Source of the DNA: Crotophaga sulcirostris
Lineage: Eukaryota > Chordata > Aves > Cuculiformes > Crotophagidae
Assembly (NCBI GenBank): GCA_013397455.1
Contig: VYZB01000343.1
Span: forward strand, 645,124-709,123
Length of the DNA: 64,000 nucleotides
Reading direction: 5' to 3'
Position numbers and translations under genes: made by a program. Of this stretch, positions 26,721 through 39,921 are shown piece after piece. Below the pieces are notes generated by a model. It saw nothing but the letters and a program-made list of their open reading frames with translations, had not been told where the DNA came from and made no database searches. How positions within the stretch are numbered: position 1 is the first letter of the stretch; every line of letters starts with the position of its first letter.

Positions 26721-29700
26721 TTCTTTATTTCTACTGCAAAAGCACCTCCTTTGGAACTCTGTAGGGGCACAGACATTTCAGTTCCTTATTTTAGCAAGGA
26801 AAGTATTAAATTCTTCATGATGTGCAAATAACTATATATTAACTGACAAATAACCCTATGTTAATTTAGAAGAAAGAAAAAAACAACTCAAAAGCACTCA
26901 TTCTTTACTGATTCATGTAACATTTCTTCTTTTGCTTCATTCCTCTGTGCAGAAAGGGTGTTTTTCTGGAGTGAAAGCAATTAAATCTCAGAGAGATGGT
27001 GGTAATTTGTTTCTGCTTGGGAAGTGAGCACATTTGAAAAATGAGTTTGAATTGATCTAGGGGTTTTTCCATCTCCTCAGTGGAAAAAAACAAAACAGAA
27101 TTAAAAGCCTGAAATGTTAGGAGACTCTATTACTTAGAAACTGCTGAGAATCATTATTATTATTTTTGAAAACAATGTTTTTTCTTGCAGTTTGGGGCAA
27201 TCTGAATTGAAAAAAATATTGCATTAACATGCAGCCGATTGTTGTATTTCATGGGACAATCCAATGCCTTTGCAATGTGTCATTTTTACTTTCAGTGAAA
27301 TACAATGGACATTTCAGCAGGAATACAAAAGTGAAAAAGGATTGACCATTTATTCCCGCAAACCCACATCCATTGACTACAGCACCAAGAGCTCTTTCAT
27401 TTAGATTAAGAGTCTTTGACTGACAACAGTATATTTCTCTGCTATCATCAGTTTCTTCCAAGACAATAAAATATGTTCATGTGGTAAATCAAAAAGGCTA
27501 TACAAAGAGACGAACGTAGATGCATCTGCTTAGGTCTTTGAACAGTGGAAGAAGTACACACAGGCTTGAGTGCCCTGGGGTAATCTGATTATTGAATTAA
27601 GTGAATTATATGAAGTAAGTTGAATTTCTCACTAAGATTTGGCATCTAGTGACATTTATCTGGCCAAATGTAAACATCTATAATGCACAATATGCATAAG
27701 AACTTGCTGTCTAAAGTGAAAGCAAGTTTATCACATAATACAGCAGTTTAACACATCTATGTCACTGAAACTGTGACTGGGAGACAGATAGGCAGACAAA
27801 CAAATAAGTGGAAGGAGATAGACGCTTCTACCATTATTCACCTCAAGCAAAAACAAGTAACTGAAAAAGAGTAGATAAATTGGCCTGTGTTCTCCTTTCA
27901 TTAGAAGGGGAGCGTGACGTCAGTCCTCAAATGCAAAAGTGAATGTTCAATGCTCTGTGAAACAAATCCTGTCCCTACAGTCTTAAAGTGGTGTTAGGCA
28001 GAATCTAATTGACCTCAGTCTGTAGCAGTGATGGTGAAGAATTTTACTTTCCAGCATTTTTAGAAGGAAAAATGAAGGAATACCTTTCATTAATTGCACA
28101 ATCACTTTGCTGGGTTCTAAAAAATGTTCGGCCCACATTGCTATGATCAAAGTCTTGGTAGCACTAGTAGTATGGTAAAATCGGTACTGTTATGTAGCCC
28201 CTTCATTTCCGTTCTGATAACTTAAACTATTTTAGGTGGCATCATTTTACTATCATGACATTATTCATCTAAGAGATCAGTATATGTCTGAGATGATAAC
28301 ATTTTGTCAGCAAGGTGTAATTTAAATTCAGTGCATACCTTGTTAGGATACTCATGACTCAAATTAAAAGGCCTGGTAGGCTGCAATCACAGCTGGAAGC
28401 AATTTGGTCATTTCAGTTCTCCTGGTATTTATAATGATGCTTCTGAAAACGATATAGTGTATCTTATTCTTATCTCATTTTTTTTTAAAAAAGAACAAAA
28501 TAAACAAACAGAAAAACAGGTTCTCAACTTTTCCTCCACTTTCAAGAGCTATTTGGGATTTCTCTAGTAACTCCAGTACATCTCACTGATTCCTCCTGTA
28601 CCATTCATTCTCCATTTCTACAATACATGACTGGGGCTCTACTGAGGCAATAATGATTTTTGCTGCCTTCCAGCTGTTCTTGTTTGGTCTCAGGTGGCCT
28701 GGCTACCAGCCTGGACAGCAGTTTTCTACATCTGTCATAACATTTCTTTTTCTTTTGCCTTTAAGCTGGATTTGGATATTTGGTATTTGCTCAAGTTTGA
28801 CTCTTGTGAAAAGAACAGCCAATTAACATCTATTCAGGAATAGGGAGTCTTAGGTCATTTCTTATATTCACTAATTTAAAGGAGAAATTTTCATCTGTGC
28901 ATTCAGTTTCTTTGAATATGTATGACTGAATAATAGTGTTCAGTAGGACAAAGCCAGCAAAAAGCTTAAACCTGCACAAGAATAGCTGCAGTAACTTCAA
29001 GACTTTCAGTATTTTCCTGCTTTAAAATCCCTTTGATATCAAAAAAGCTAATGCCTGTAGCTTCCCATGCAGAACAGTTTTCATTGTTTCAGTTGCTAAT
29101 AACTAAAACTTTATTAGAGACAGGTATAACAGTACTTTGCTCAATAGTACTGGTCTTGATGTCTCACTAGTTTTGAAAGAATGTGAGGAACAAAACTAGC
29201 CCAGACTAAATCCGTTAGGTTCTGTGACCCATTTTCAATACGTTAATCTATATTTTGTCTTACATATTGTAATTTCATATCAATGATTACCATCCTAAAC
29301 CTTAAGCTAATTTTGAAATTTTACACAGAAATTTTTATAAGTTTCTGAATGAAATAAATCCTTTTCAAAAACATTGATGACATCACTATTTTTTGGAGTT
29401 GCTTTGGTTCAGAAAGAAATGTACATCTTTATTTAATAACTTGGTTTTGACCAGAACAAAACAAAAAAACCTAAGAGTCTTCAGAAGTCCTTTGTCCTCA
29501 ACAGATTATAAATTGTTATAACTTAAGACAAGCCATAGCCTCTTTCTTCTGGTAGATGTGTAGCTGATATATCTGGAGGACTCTAGAAACCGCTTATATT
29601 CTAGAAACTCACTTATATAGGCTGTTCTATACAGAGGGACAAAACATAAACCACTTTTCAGGAACATAAATGGATACTCCATCAAGCACTTTAAGATTTA

Positions 29701-29934
29701 ATCAGGGTGCCAAGGTGAAGCAAGATCATCACTGATGAAAACATATTGAAATTCCTTAATTAATATGCTATCTGAACTACATGCTGATTGTTATCCGTGA
29801 ATATGTTGTCTAGTACAATAAATAAATATATCTTCATAGAAGAAAGGAATGTCCTAAAAAGTTTTGAAGTAAACAATCACAACAATTCATAAGTAATCAC
29901 AATATTCTTATGTCAATGCTAGGGTTGGATTGCC
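26721..29934. other. unique noncoding DNA
   Basis: No gene or transposon was recognised. Frames are short and lack any family motif. Confidence 0.55.
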
Positions 29935-30770
29935 AAGTTATTGCTGGTATAGCCCGGATTATATTTGGCTTTTTATCACTGCAAGGACACACAACTCAAC
30001 TGTTTTAATCTGGTGTCCACAAGAGCTCCCAGGTACTTTTTTGTTGATCTGCTCAATGGTCAGTCTCAATTTTGTATTGGTGCACAGGATTTTTATTCCC
30101 CAAATGCAGGACTTCACGTTTCCTTCAGTTGAACTTATGAGATTTCTGTTCTTTGAGCTTGTTGAGGTCCTACTGTATGGCAGTCCTGTCCTCCAATTTA
30201 TCAGTCTCACTCCTCTAGCCTGGTGTTGCCCTCAGACATGCTCTCTGTATGAAAACAAACTTTACTAGTCCTGGTATCAAATGCAATGTAACACTAGCTG
30301 GTTCCATCAACATGCTTAGATGCAACCTGTGAGGTCCTGTGGACTTTTATATGTGTATGATCTGCTCACATCGCTGAGCATTTTTGAAGCTTCATTATGT
30401 TCCTCCCCTCCACAAATTCTGGCATGTAGATCCAAGAGGCCTGAGGAAAAACTTTTTCTGTAAAGTTTCTGAGTATTTCGGCCATTTTCCTGCCCTTTGC
30501 ATGAGGTGCCTGCACTCTTCATTAGTGACTCTACATTTCCCTGGTGTTTCCTTCGCTGATATGAAGCCCTGTAGAAGTCATTGATATTGACATTGGATCC
30601 TTCATCAGTTTCTACTTAGCCGAGATCTGACTTTCCTAACTCTGTCCGAGAGTGTTTTGGTGAGGGAATATTCCTCCTTGGTGGCCGTCCCTGCTTTTAC
30701 TTTCCATCTCTTCATATCTGTTTGAATTCCCCATTCAGTCAAGCTGGTCTCCTGTTCTACATAAGGGTGG
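29935..30770 (-). mobile_element. older CR1 LINE, RT core deleted
   Basis: Read on the minus strand, 30,770 to about 30,300 follows the CR1 ORF upstream of and into the RT region (KAGTATKEEYSLTKTLSD-like words, then the ALMRCLHS-type stretch read in reverse as a short-chain-rich block), followed by a block aligning with the GPDGMHPRVLRELA region. The text then jumps at about 30,220 to the C-terminal region, where AGTCCTGCATTTGGG and TGTGGACACCAG match the plus-strand copy at 31.8-32.0 kb. The central RT motifs A to C are therefore missing. Several stops interrupt each frame. It is older and more diverged than its neighbour and lies head to head with it. Confidence 0.7.
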
Positions 30771-30804
30771 ATTGTTCTTGTGTTTTGAGCAAGTTATATA
30801 TATA

Positions 30805-32219
30805 TGTGTATCTTGGTCAAGAACAACAAGAAGGGCTTCTTCAAGTACATCAGTAGCCAAAGGAAGACTAGGGAAAATGTAGGTCTGCTGTTGAATGAGG
30901 TGTGCCCTGGTGATGGAGGATACAATGAAGGTACAGTTGCTGAATGTCTTCTTTGCTTTAGTCTTTACTGCTATAGCTGTCCCTCAGGAATCCCAGACCC
31001 TCGAGGAAAAACAGAAAGTCTGGAGAAAAGTAGAATGTCCCTTGGTTGAGGAGGATCGGGTTAGAGAACATTTAGGCAAACAGAACACCCACAACTCCAT
31101 GGACCCTAATGGGATGCACCCATGAGACCTGAGAGAGCTGGCAGATGTTATTGCTAAGTCGCTCTCCATTATCTTTGAAAGATCATAAAGAACAGGAGAG
31201 GTGCCTGAGGACTGGAGAAAAACCAGTGCCACTCCAATCTCCAAGAAGGACAGGAAGGAAGACCCGGGAAACTATAAACCTGTCGGTCTCACCTCCATCA
31301 CTGGAAGGGTGATGGAGCAACTCATTCTAGATGTCTTCTTCAAGTATCTGGAGGAAAAGGATGTTATCAACAATAGTCAACATGGATTCACCAAGGTGAA
31401 ATCAGAATTGGCCAATTTGATAGCCTTCTGTGATGGCATAATTAGCTGGGTAGATGAGGTGAGAGCAGTGAATGTTGTTTACCTCAACTTCAGCAAGACT
31501 TTTAACACTGTCTCCCATAACATCCTCAAGGTAGGCTTAGGAAGGATGAGTTAAATGAGTGAAGAGTGAGGTGCATTTAGAACTGGCTGGATGGCAGAGT
31601 TCAGAGGGCTGTGATCAGTGGCGTAGCGTCTAGTTGGAAGCTTGTACCCAACAGTGTTCCCCAGGGGTCTGTACTCTGCCCAGTCTTGTTCAACATATTC
31701 GTCAGTGACTTGAATAAGGGGATAGAGTGCACCCTTCAGCAAGTTAGCTGTTAACACAAGACTTGGAGGAATGGCTGGTACACCAGAAGGCTGTGCTTCC
31801 ATCCAGTGAGACCTGGACAGGCTGGAGAGTTGGGCAGAGAGGAACCTAATGACATTCAACAAAGGCCAATGTACCTTGGGAAGAATAATCCCATGCACCA
31901 GTACAGGTTAGGGGTTGACCTGCTGGAAAGCAGCTCTGCGGAAAAGGATCTGGGAGTCCTGGTAGTCATGAAGTTGACCATGAGCCAGCAATGTTCCCTC
32001 ATGGCCAAGAAGGTCAATGGTATACTAGGGTGCATTAAGAAAAGTGTGACCAGCAGGCCAAGGGAGGTTCTCCTCCCCTTCTACTCTGCCCTAGTGAGGC
32101 TGCACCTGCAGTACTGTGTCCAGTTCTCAGCTCCCCAGGTCAAGAAAGAAAAGGAACTACTGGAGAGAGTTCAGTGGAGAACCACAAAGATGATCAAGGG
32201 ACTACAGCATCTATCTTAG
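30805..32219 (+). pseudogene. CR1 reverse transcriptase, decayed
   Basis: The ORF is readable only by changing frame. It opens with NNKKGFFKYISSQRKTRENV, then LVEEDRVREHLGK and MDPNGMHP, and is cut by TGA at 31,123 and TAA at 31,186. After this comes PEDWRKTSATPISKK and the RT region up to 31,554. Motif A reads VVYLNFSKTFNTVSH, so the catalytic Asp of YLDFSKAFD is Asn. In another frame PQGSVLCPVLFNIF (about 31,655-31,700) precedes KLAVNTRLGG at about 31,741, where the motif C FADDTKLGG has lost both Asp. The thumb region resumes in a third frame at 31,806-32,219 (NNPMHQYRLGVDLLESSSAE). It cannot make an active enzyme. Confidence 0.88.
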
Positions 32220-32613
32220 GAGGAAAGGCTGAAATCTGGGTGTGTTTAGCCCAGAGAAGACTAACAGGAGATCTTATCAATGCTTAAAAATATCTAAAGG
32301 GTGGGTGTCAAGAGGATGGGGCCAGACTCTTTTCAATAGTCCCCAGCAACAGGACAAGGCATAATGCACACAAACTGGAGCACAGGAAGTTCCACCTGAA
32401 CATGAGGAAAAGAACTTCTCTACTGTGAGGGTGACGGAGCACTGGAACAAGCTGCCCAGGGAGGTTGCAGTCTCCTTCTCTGGAGGTGTTTGAAATCTGC
32501 CTGGACACATTCCTGTGCAACCTGCTCTAGGTGACTGTGCTTGGCAGGGCAGTTGGACCAGATGATCTCCAGAGGTCCCTTCCAATCCTGACCGTGCTGT
32601 GATTTTGTAATAT
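30805..32613 (+). mobile_element. CR1 LINE, 1.8 kb, 5' truncated
   Basis: This is the longest CR1 copy in the window. It runs from within ORF2 upstream of the RT, through the RT palm and thumb, to the 3' untranslated region, which ends GAGGTCCCTTCCAATCCTGACC...GTGATTTTGTAA. The 5' part of the element, including the endonuclease, is absent, as is usual for LINE insertions. The tail is degraded, with no clean tandem 8-mer left. It begins about 35 bases from the end of the minus-strand CR1, across a short (TA)n run at 30,788-30,805. Confidence 0.92.
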
Positions 32614-35196
32614 TGGTCAACTAGCTTTAAATGATCCTTTGCCCTTCAAGGCAGCCTCGCAAAGGATCTCGCTGATCTTCAGAGATCAGTTATTTCATTT
32701 TTATAACTTCTTTCAATATGTGATGTTTAGCAGTTCAGTAGCCAAAATTTCTTGAGCCAGTTAACTTACAGCCTGTTCTGAGATATCTGGCATGTTTTCA
32801 GGGTAAATAAATGAGCCACATAGACATCCCAATGGGGAACTGTTTTTTTCCTTAGTCTTCTCCATCATCTACAGTAAGTTCTCAGTGTCTCATTATTGCT
32901 TTAAAATTCTGACCGTTTTGAAGCCTTGCTATGTGAATGTCATATTATCATTCTTACAATAAAAACGTAGAGAATTCTTTTGTAGGCTGCTAACAGAACC
33001 TACCTGTGTTTATTAGTTCCTTAACATTTAGCATTTCATATGGCAATTGCAGATTTTCTGTTTCAGCATTAGAAGTTGGATTCCATGTGAAGGCAAGACC
33101 AAAATATTTTAAACAAACTTCAACTGCCTTATGATACATGAGATTTTGTCCCTTCATATATACAGATAGATATTAACCATATATGGTCATCAGGCTCTTC
33201 TTTCCTCTCTTTCTTAATAGTCTTTCCAGCAAGTTGTGTCATCCTTCCAAAGTCCTGATCCAGTGAGTTGGTGAACTCTGGATTTGGGCCTTGTTACAGA
33301 ACCGCCAAATGCTCCCTTTCTCTTTCAGATACACTTTTTCTGTCAAGGGAACTACGTTGGTTCAGGAAAAAAAAAAATTTATATGTGTTTGCCAAAACAC
33401 CTGTTTAGCCAAGATATGCCTCATTTCAGCTACTCCCTGAAAGAGAAACACTACCCCTTTCAAATCAAAATGCTGAAACAATAGTAAGAGTTAAAGTGAT
33501 TTGATTTGAGTGGGATCTGGAGTTGCATAAAAGTGCTGACCCATGTAGGTCATTTTCAGATATGTATTTAAAGAACTTACTTGTATTTATTGAACTGTCC
33601 TTTTTTGCATTGCTACCTATTCTTGGCTTAGGAAATTATGCAAATGCTGTAAGGAAGACAAATACCATAGTGTGATAAACAGCCAATGTTTACAATCGTT
33701 TCCTTTCTTTAAAAAAGTGGTTTGTTTCTGTCTTAGAAAAAATATACAGTAATGATCCAAAAATGTGTAATCTTGATATACCACGAATGTCGAACGTTGA
33801 AGTGTGTTTTAGGGGTCTAATCTATTTATACATGTTTGTGTATACATATGACAATACTTTTTCCAGTATTCTCATAAATATACTTCTTAAAAGTTTCAGT
33901 ATGTAGTCTATAGTTTCTGTAAGGCAATACACAGTGTGCTTCACACAAGCAATGCTCAGAGATTTTGCAATTGAACTAGCTTAAATGAACATTTATTATA
34001 ATGGAGTTTTGTTGATGACATGATACCACTACAGAATTTTCCGATAAATAGATCTCTTTATTGACTATAAGGGAGTAAATTCTAAAGTTTTCACATTTGG
34101 GTTCAGTTTAGAAGAACACCAGTCAGCTTGGACGTGTACCTGAATGCTATTGTGTTCAAAAATTTAACTGTAAACTTTAAAAGAATCTAAATACTTCCTG
34201 CTCTAAATCAAGCCTGAAATATCTTGAGCACTGTCTTTGTTGTGGTGTTTTGGTACTTCGATTTCTAGTCTCAGACAGAAACCAGAAGTGCAGAAGCTTG
34301 TAAAAACTAGAAGAATGGAAAAAAGGTTAACCAAACATTGCAGAACACTCAGAAATGCATGACTGACTGGAGGTCTGAGGTACGTAGTTCAGAGTATTAG
34401 TCATTTATCTCTGAAAGAAATATCCAAAGCTATTCTATTTCAGAGGTTTATCAACCTCTGTGCAGTGTATCGAGATATATATTTTTACTTAAATATACTT
34501 GTATATAATTTTAAGTTAATTTTAAGAGTTGGGTCTATTATATGTACATTATATTTTTTGTATTATGTTTTCAACCAGTATTATTTTACTACATGGAATC
34601 ATGTGGGTGACCAAAAGGTTAGTTCACTGACAACATTCACTATTACTGTTAGAAAGGAGAAAGACAGAAGAAACATGGTGAGAGAACAATCTGCCCCTAG
34701 AAATGTTTCTGGCAGCCAAGCTTTGAACTTGTGCAATGATGAATTACTACAGATTTTTGAGTCTTTTCCTTGTTTGTATTGAGTGGACAGCTAGTCTGAG
34801 TTCTTAGTTCTACTGGACTAGCCAAGCAGCACTTGCCATAAATGTGAAGAAAGTGTTAATGAAATAGCTGAAGAAAATAGCAAGTGTAGACTTGCTAAAG
34901 CGTTGCTGCCTTTTCATAATGAGTTTAGAACGAAGTTTACCCAGAAGCACACATATTAAGGAATGACATGACTTTAGACAAAAAAATTTCCCCAGTCTCC
35001 CAGAAGTATCATAATGGCACTGCTGTCCTGTGTGCATTCACCAAGGCTCCATATGTTCATTAACGTAAGTTCAGGCTCCATTGTGATGGGTCAAGATGTG
35101 CAAGACTCCTACTACAAACACGAACATGGCTCCCCGGGCTGTATGGTCATGCTCACCAAGCCTTGCTTTTGCAGCCCTACCTGCCTGGTCTGTGTA
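32614..35196. other. unique noncoding DNA
   Basis: No gene or transposon recognised. 34,460-34,590 is very AT-rich. I looked to the right of 32,613 for the continuation of the minus-strand CR1 that ends at 30,770 and did not find a clear match. Confidence 0.55.
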
Positions 35197-35477
35197 GGGG
35201 ATGTGGTCAGACCTCCGTTCCCTGTTTTTCAGCCATGCTCCAGACCTAGTGGTAAGGGGAAACGGGCATAAACTGAAACACAGACGGTGCCATCTGAGCA
35301 CAAGGAAACACGGGTGACTGAACACTGGAATAGGTTGTCCAGAGAGGTTGTGGAATCTCCACCCCTGGAGATATTCAAAAGCTGTATGGACATGGTTCTG
35401 GGCAACATGCCGTAGGACCCGATGACTGGACAACCTCTATAGGTCCTTTCCAACCTCAGCCATTCTGTGATTCTGTG
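35197..35477 (+). mobile_element. CR1 LINE 3' fragment
   Basis: The last ORF2 codons and the 3' end are recognisable: GGGCATAAACTGAAACACAG, then a GAACACTGGAATAGGTTGTCC block, CCCCTGGAGATATTCAAAAG and TCCTTTCCAACCTCAGCC. It ends in two exact ATTCTGTG units, the CR1 tandem tail. It is truncated on the 5' side; the left edge is approximate. Confidence 0.9.
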
Positions 35478-38400
35478 TGAGACATGATACTTCCTTGGGC
35501 TTATATCCAGCACATCCTCTGTGAGGATATAGGCTTGACACACAGCAGACCTATGAGTTAGGAAGTCCTGGGAAGTCATTTCCATCCAAGACGACTATCT
35601 TCCAAGTTTTTTACCTGAGAGAGATAAAACCCATTTTTGTCACTAGCAATACTCTACTGACTAGGTTTTTACCCTCTATCTTCTTTGAAGCAAGGTCATG
35701 TTTTACGGTAGTTGGTGTTGTGAGATTTAAATAATAACTAAGAAGATATTCTTTAGCCTAGCAAGGATAAACTTTGAAATTAATATTGTGTTTGACTTAA
35801 TGATCATTGTGCTTAAGATTTTACATACCGCTCTTACCCTAAAAGGAATAAGCACAGTTTAGAAAGATACAAATTCATTGTTCTCCAGCCAGCTTGCAAT
35901 CCAAATTCCTGTCATCAAAAGAGTTTTTTTACATATACAAGAGAGAAACTACATAATATTGATTCTCACTTGCTGTTGCAAGAATACTTTCTAAAGCAGG
36001 AAATTTTCCCTGTATTCAGCGTTTCCACCTCATCTATATTTGTGTAGCCTTCTGTGATGTATGACATCTTGCTCTTTTAAAAGATAAAACAAAAGATTTC
36101 ATCTCTTGCTCATTTTGACTTCCTCTCCTTCCTACACATCTGCTGTTTTTTAGAAATGCACAAGAAAAATTTAAGCATAAGTACTATCTTTTTCTTTAAG
36201 AGTCTAAAAGGCATTCATACCTAATTCATTTTTGGACAGAGTCTAGAAACCATGAGGAGCTCATTGTGTTCAATCAGTACAAAATGAATAACCGATAGAA
36301 TTTCAAATGTAGAATTCCATTAAGAGTTCAAGTGTCAACATTGCTGTAACATATGTCCCATATTACTGGCTTGTGTTTTACATCTCTTGCAGGGTTTAGA
36401 TTTTTTTTAATTGTTGCAATTTTGTACAAACATAGCAAAATCTGTGGATTATGTAAATTGGGATGTTTTGTGTTTAGTCACTGAGGAAAGTCAAAATTGA
36501 ACTGGATAATCATGTCCAGATCTTTTTTTTCCTTTGTTTTCATGGTCATCCTTCATGTAGCACACTTACTACCTTTTTCAACTCAGAACCTTGAGTGAAT
36601 ATATGCTAGATTGCAATTAATTTCTAAAATGAATATAACATGGTAATAGTTGACATACTATTTCCACAAAAAAATTGCTATTAGAAATTCCATGAGATTA
36701 TATACAGTTAAAGGAGTCAAATATGAGCAAAGAAATACAAAGTAGACGTCTCTCTTCTGGTACTGTTATCAGTGAAACTAAAAATGCTGTGGTTTCATTT
36801 TGGCCTTCAAGTTACAATGTACATTTTCTGTTCCTACAGCAGCATCAATATGCATGTAGATGTAAAAACAAGGCCTCCCTCATTATTTGAATTCTCATTA
36901 AATTTCACAATCTTTTTTAATAAAGTAGTGATATAAACTCTATATACCTTTTAAATTCATAATAAACTAGTATTTTTCTCATCTGAACTAAATTATAGTA
37001 GGTGGATTATATAATTAGAGAGAAAGGTCTCTGGACCAGGACTCTTTACTTGTGTAAATGCTACCATTGCAAATGGAATCCTAAGGGAAAGTTTTACACA
37101 GTAAAGTGTGGGGTTGATTGAAAACTAATGATTTTCAAATGTTTTTGGTGAAAAGTGGAACTTTTCAGTGGAAATGATGATCAAAATAATACTGTTTTTC
37201 AAAGGACTATTAGCCCGTCTGCAGGCTAGAGCTGATCCAGCAGTATGTGCAGCACACTGTAGATACTTAATCTTGGCAGCAGAAATCTTTGTGATAGGAT
37301 TTATTGTTCTTGAGCAATACATTCCACGATGGTCTTTGACACTGGAGTTTATTTAATAGGATCAGTCCCAGACTCATTCTTTCAGACTCTCCTATTTCAT
37401 TGCTCACAGTGGGTTCTTAGAAGTTCATTTTCTTACATGTGACTTCTTCATAAACATGAGACAGAAAGGTCTTATTTTATTCACCATCTGTTTATACTCC
37501 TTCATTGTTTCTTTCCTACATTAACTTCCACATCTGGTTCCATACTTTCTATAGCAGGCCAGAATTATGGCCACATCCACCATCTTCATGACCTCCTCTC
37601 CATTTCATGAATTCATCCATAGTAAAAACTGCCAGAGTAACAATAAAAGCTGAGGTCTTTTGGGAAGATCATTCCTTTCGGGTCCTTTGACATCAAGTTT
37701 CTCTCCACTTTTTCCAGGCTGTGCAGAATCCCTGAATATAATGCTTACTTCTAGGAGTTACCATGCTTGTGTCTCGCTTCGAGTGTGGGGGGTGCCAAGT
37801 GCCATGTGCTGTCCATTGTGGTGGTAGGTTTAAACACACAGAGATTTACCCACAGAAATCTGACCAAGTTCTTCGGCTAATTTCATGTCATTTCTGAGAA
37901 TAAACCGTTCTTACATGGCTATGATTTTCCACCCTTGTTAGCTGAGCCAGATTTGCATTGGTGGCCTAGAAATAAGCATGCCTACTATGCCGCGATCATC
38001 AATTCAGAAAGTCACTGCTTCCCTCTCCCACCATTCATTATAGTTTTGGATTCTTTTGACTTTGATCAAGTAAGACCATTAAATATTGTGCAATTTGACT
38101 GCTCATGGCTATTCTTCTCAAAGCTTTCTATTTCATCAGATTTTCATTCAAATCCTCTTTTCCTAAAAGCTAAGCATTGTTCGTTCAAATCAATTATAGC
38201 TCTCTCTCACTAACCTGTGTCCTTCTGTGGCTCGCTCCAGTGTTGCTCATACCACCTGTGGAAAAAAATACACGAGTATGAAGCTGAAGTTAGAACATCA
38301 GGATGAAGTCTTTGACTGAAGGCGGTCAGCTGCGCCACCAGAACACCTGGAAATCAGAGTATATTTTCTGTTCATTCACTTTGTATCTCCTGAATGCCCT

Positions 38401-39358
38401 TCAAACATCTGAGATATGCAGACGTATTACCTGAGCTTGCTCTTTGAAGGCAGATCACAGAGTTCCCATCCCAAACCGAACAGCTCCACCACAAGCTGGT
38501 TATTCCAGAGGAAATGTTAATTACTGTTTCTTGGTTTAGACTTTCAATTTTAGTAATTTCATGCCACCATACTGTTATAGGATAATTTTAACTACTTTTT
38601 TTAAATACAGATATTTTCTAGGAAGTTGTAAGGTAAGTGCCTTTTTGACTTTAGTTGCATCCTAGGTGTCAATCTTTCTAAAAGAGCTTTCCATAGATGT
38701 TGCAATGAGGACTGCAAAGATCCATGAGTACTTCAGAAAATTTGACTCCTTTTCAGCGTCAAGCACAAAATCTGACAATGTTAGATCAAAAATTTGCCTT
38801 GACACATTGCAAAGTGTATTTCCCCTTCTCTGAGATGGTTCAGAGGCATGATGCATATATATATGTCCTTCTAAAACCTCCATTCAATGTGTGATCATAA
38901 AGTACAGTATGTTTCTTACTTTATGGAGTTTATCAGAGGACAAAGAGGAGGAAAAGCAGAGTCAAAAATTGGTGTTTTCAAAAGAAAAGAAAATTTAATA
39001 TTATTTGCAACATCTAGGGAATTAGGAAGGAAGGAAGTTCTCCTTCATTTGCTTAAATGTAGAAAAGCTGGTTTTGAGAGCTTTTCATGTTTGTCATTAG
39101 CAAAAACAATAGATAGAAGAAGAAGATGAGAAATAGTGGATTGATAGTTCTACATCCACTGAGGACTCCTGGCCAAATACCACTGTTAATAACATTTTTC
39201 CTGTGATCTCTTGTATGATAATGGCACCAATTTTCACTGCGTATATTTAGGAAAATGTTACACCCAAGAGCCACGATATATGATTTGAATTAGATTTTCT
39301 TTTTTATGGAGGATTGAACTAGCTTTGTTTTGTTGGTTTCTCCAAACAAAAATATTTG
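35478..39358. other. unique noncoding DNA
   Basis: No gene recognised. 36,400-37,000 is AT-rich. Frames at 37,125-37,356 and 37,935-38,213 have no known domain. Confidence 0.55.
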
Positions 39359-39492
39359 TGTGGTGAGCTGACCCTGTATTTTGGTTCAATCTGGGATGCA
39401 AGGGGTGGGCCCTGGGTCCCCCCTGTAAATTCAGGGAGTCCACTTGGCTGATTAAGGTAAAAAAATACCACCAATGATTGATCTAAAAGATA

Positions 39493-39498
39493 TTTATT
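39493..39498 (-). terminator. candidate polyadenylation signal, inner LTR
   Basis: AATAAA on the minus strand lies about 210 bases downstream of the inner TATA box and about 120 bases before the end of the element, as expected for the R/U5 boundary. Confidence 0.4.
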
Positions 39499-39706
39499 CT
39501 CATAGGCAAAAGTCTTGGGAATATGAAAAGCATTGGCTTATCAAACCCTCACTAGAAATTACAAGGAGAGGGGGGAAAAAGAAGGAGGGAAGGGAAATAA
39601 AGAGGAAATAAAAGAAAACTAGCAAAGATTCACCACTCCACATCTCCAGCACTGAAAAGATCCTTCCAAGATGGTGGGAGCACAAATGATCCCTCTTCCA
39701 GAGTAT

Positions 39707-39714
39707 TATTTATA
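39707..39714 (-). promoter_or_regulatory. TATA box of the inner LTR
   Basis: TATAAATA on the minus strand, about 220 bases from the start of the element. The position fits an LTR promoter; activity today is unknown. Confidence 0.45.
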
Positions 39715-39875
39715 GTTTTTTGTTGGATCTGAACAGTGTTTCTTCAAGGAAAGTTCTTTGGGGGTTGGGGAACTGCTTCTTCCAAGGGGACTCTTCGGGC
39801 AGTAAGTGCAGCTGGGTTTCTTGCAAGAGTCAGATAAGTTGTTCAAGGACACTGCCTCTGCTACAGTCTCAACCA

Positions 39876-39921
39876 TGATTTAAGGCAGCCAAAACAAGTG
39901 ATTTAAGGCAGCCAAAAACAA
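39876..39921. repeat. 23-base tandem duplication near the start of the inner LTR
   Basis: TGATTTAAGGCAGCCAAAAC plus three bases is followed directly by a second copy with one extra A. It lies in the U3 of the inner LTR, where tandem enhancer repeats are common in retroviral LTRs, or it is a slippage product. Confidence 0.8.

Noticed and set aside
26325..26820. Long frames of F/S/L or K/E/R residues
   Set aside because: They come from the CTTT microsatellite and run through the N gap.
27915..27922. TGACGTCA, a perfect cAMP-response-element palindrome
   Set aside because: A single 8-base match in 64 kb is expected by chance, and nothing around it looks like a promoter.
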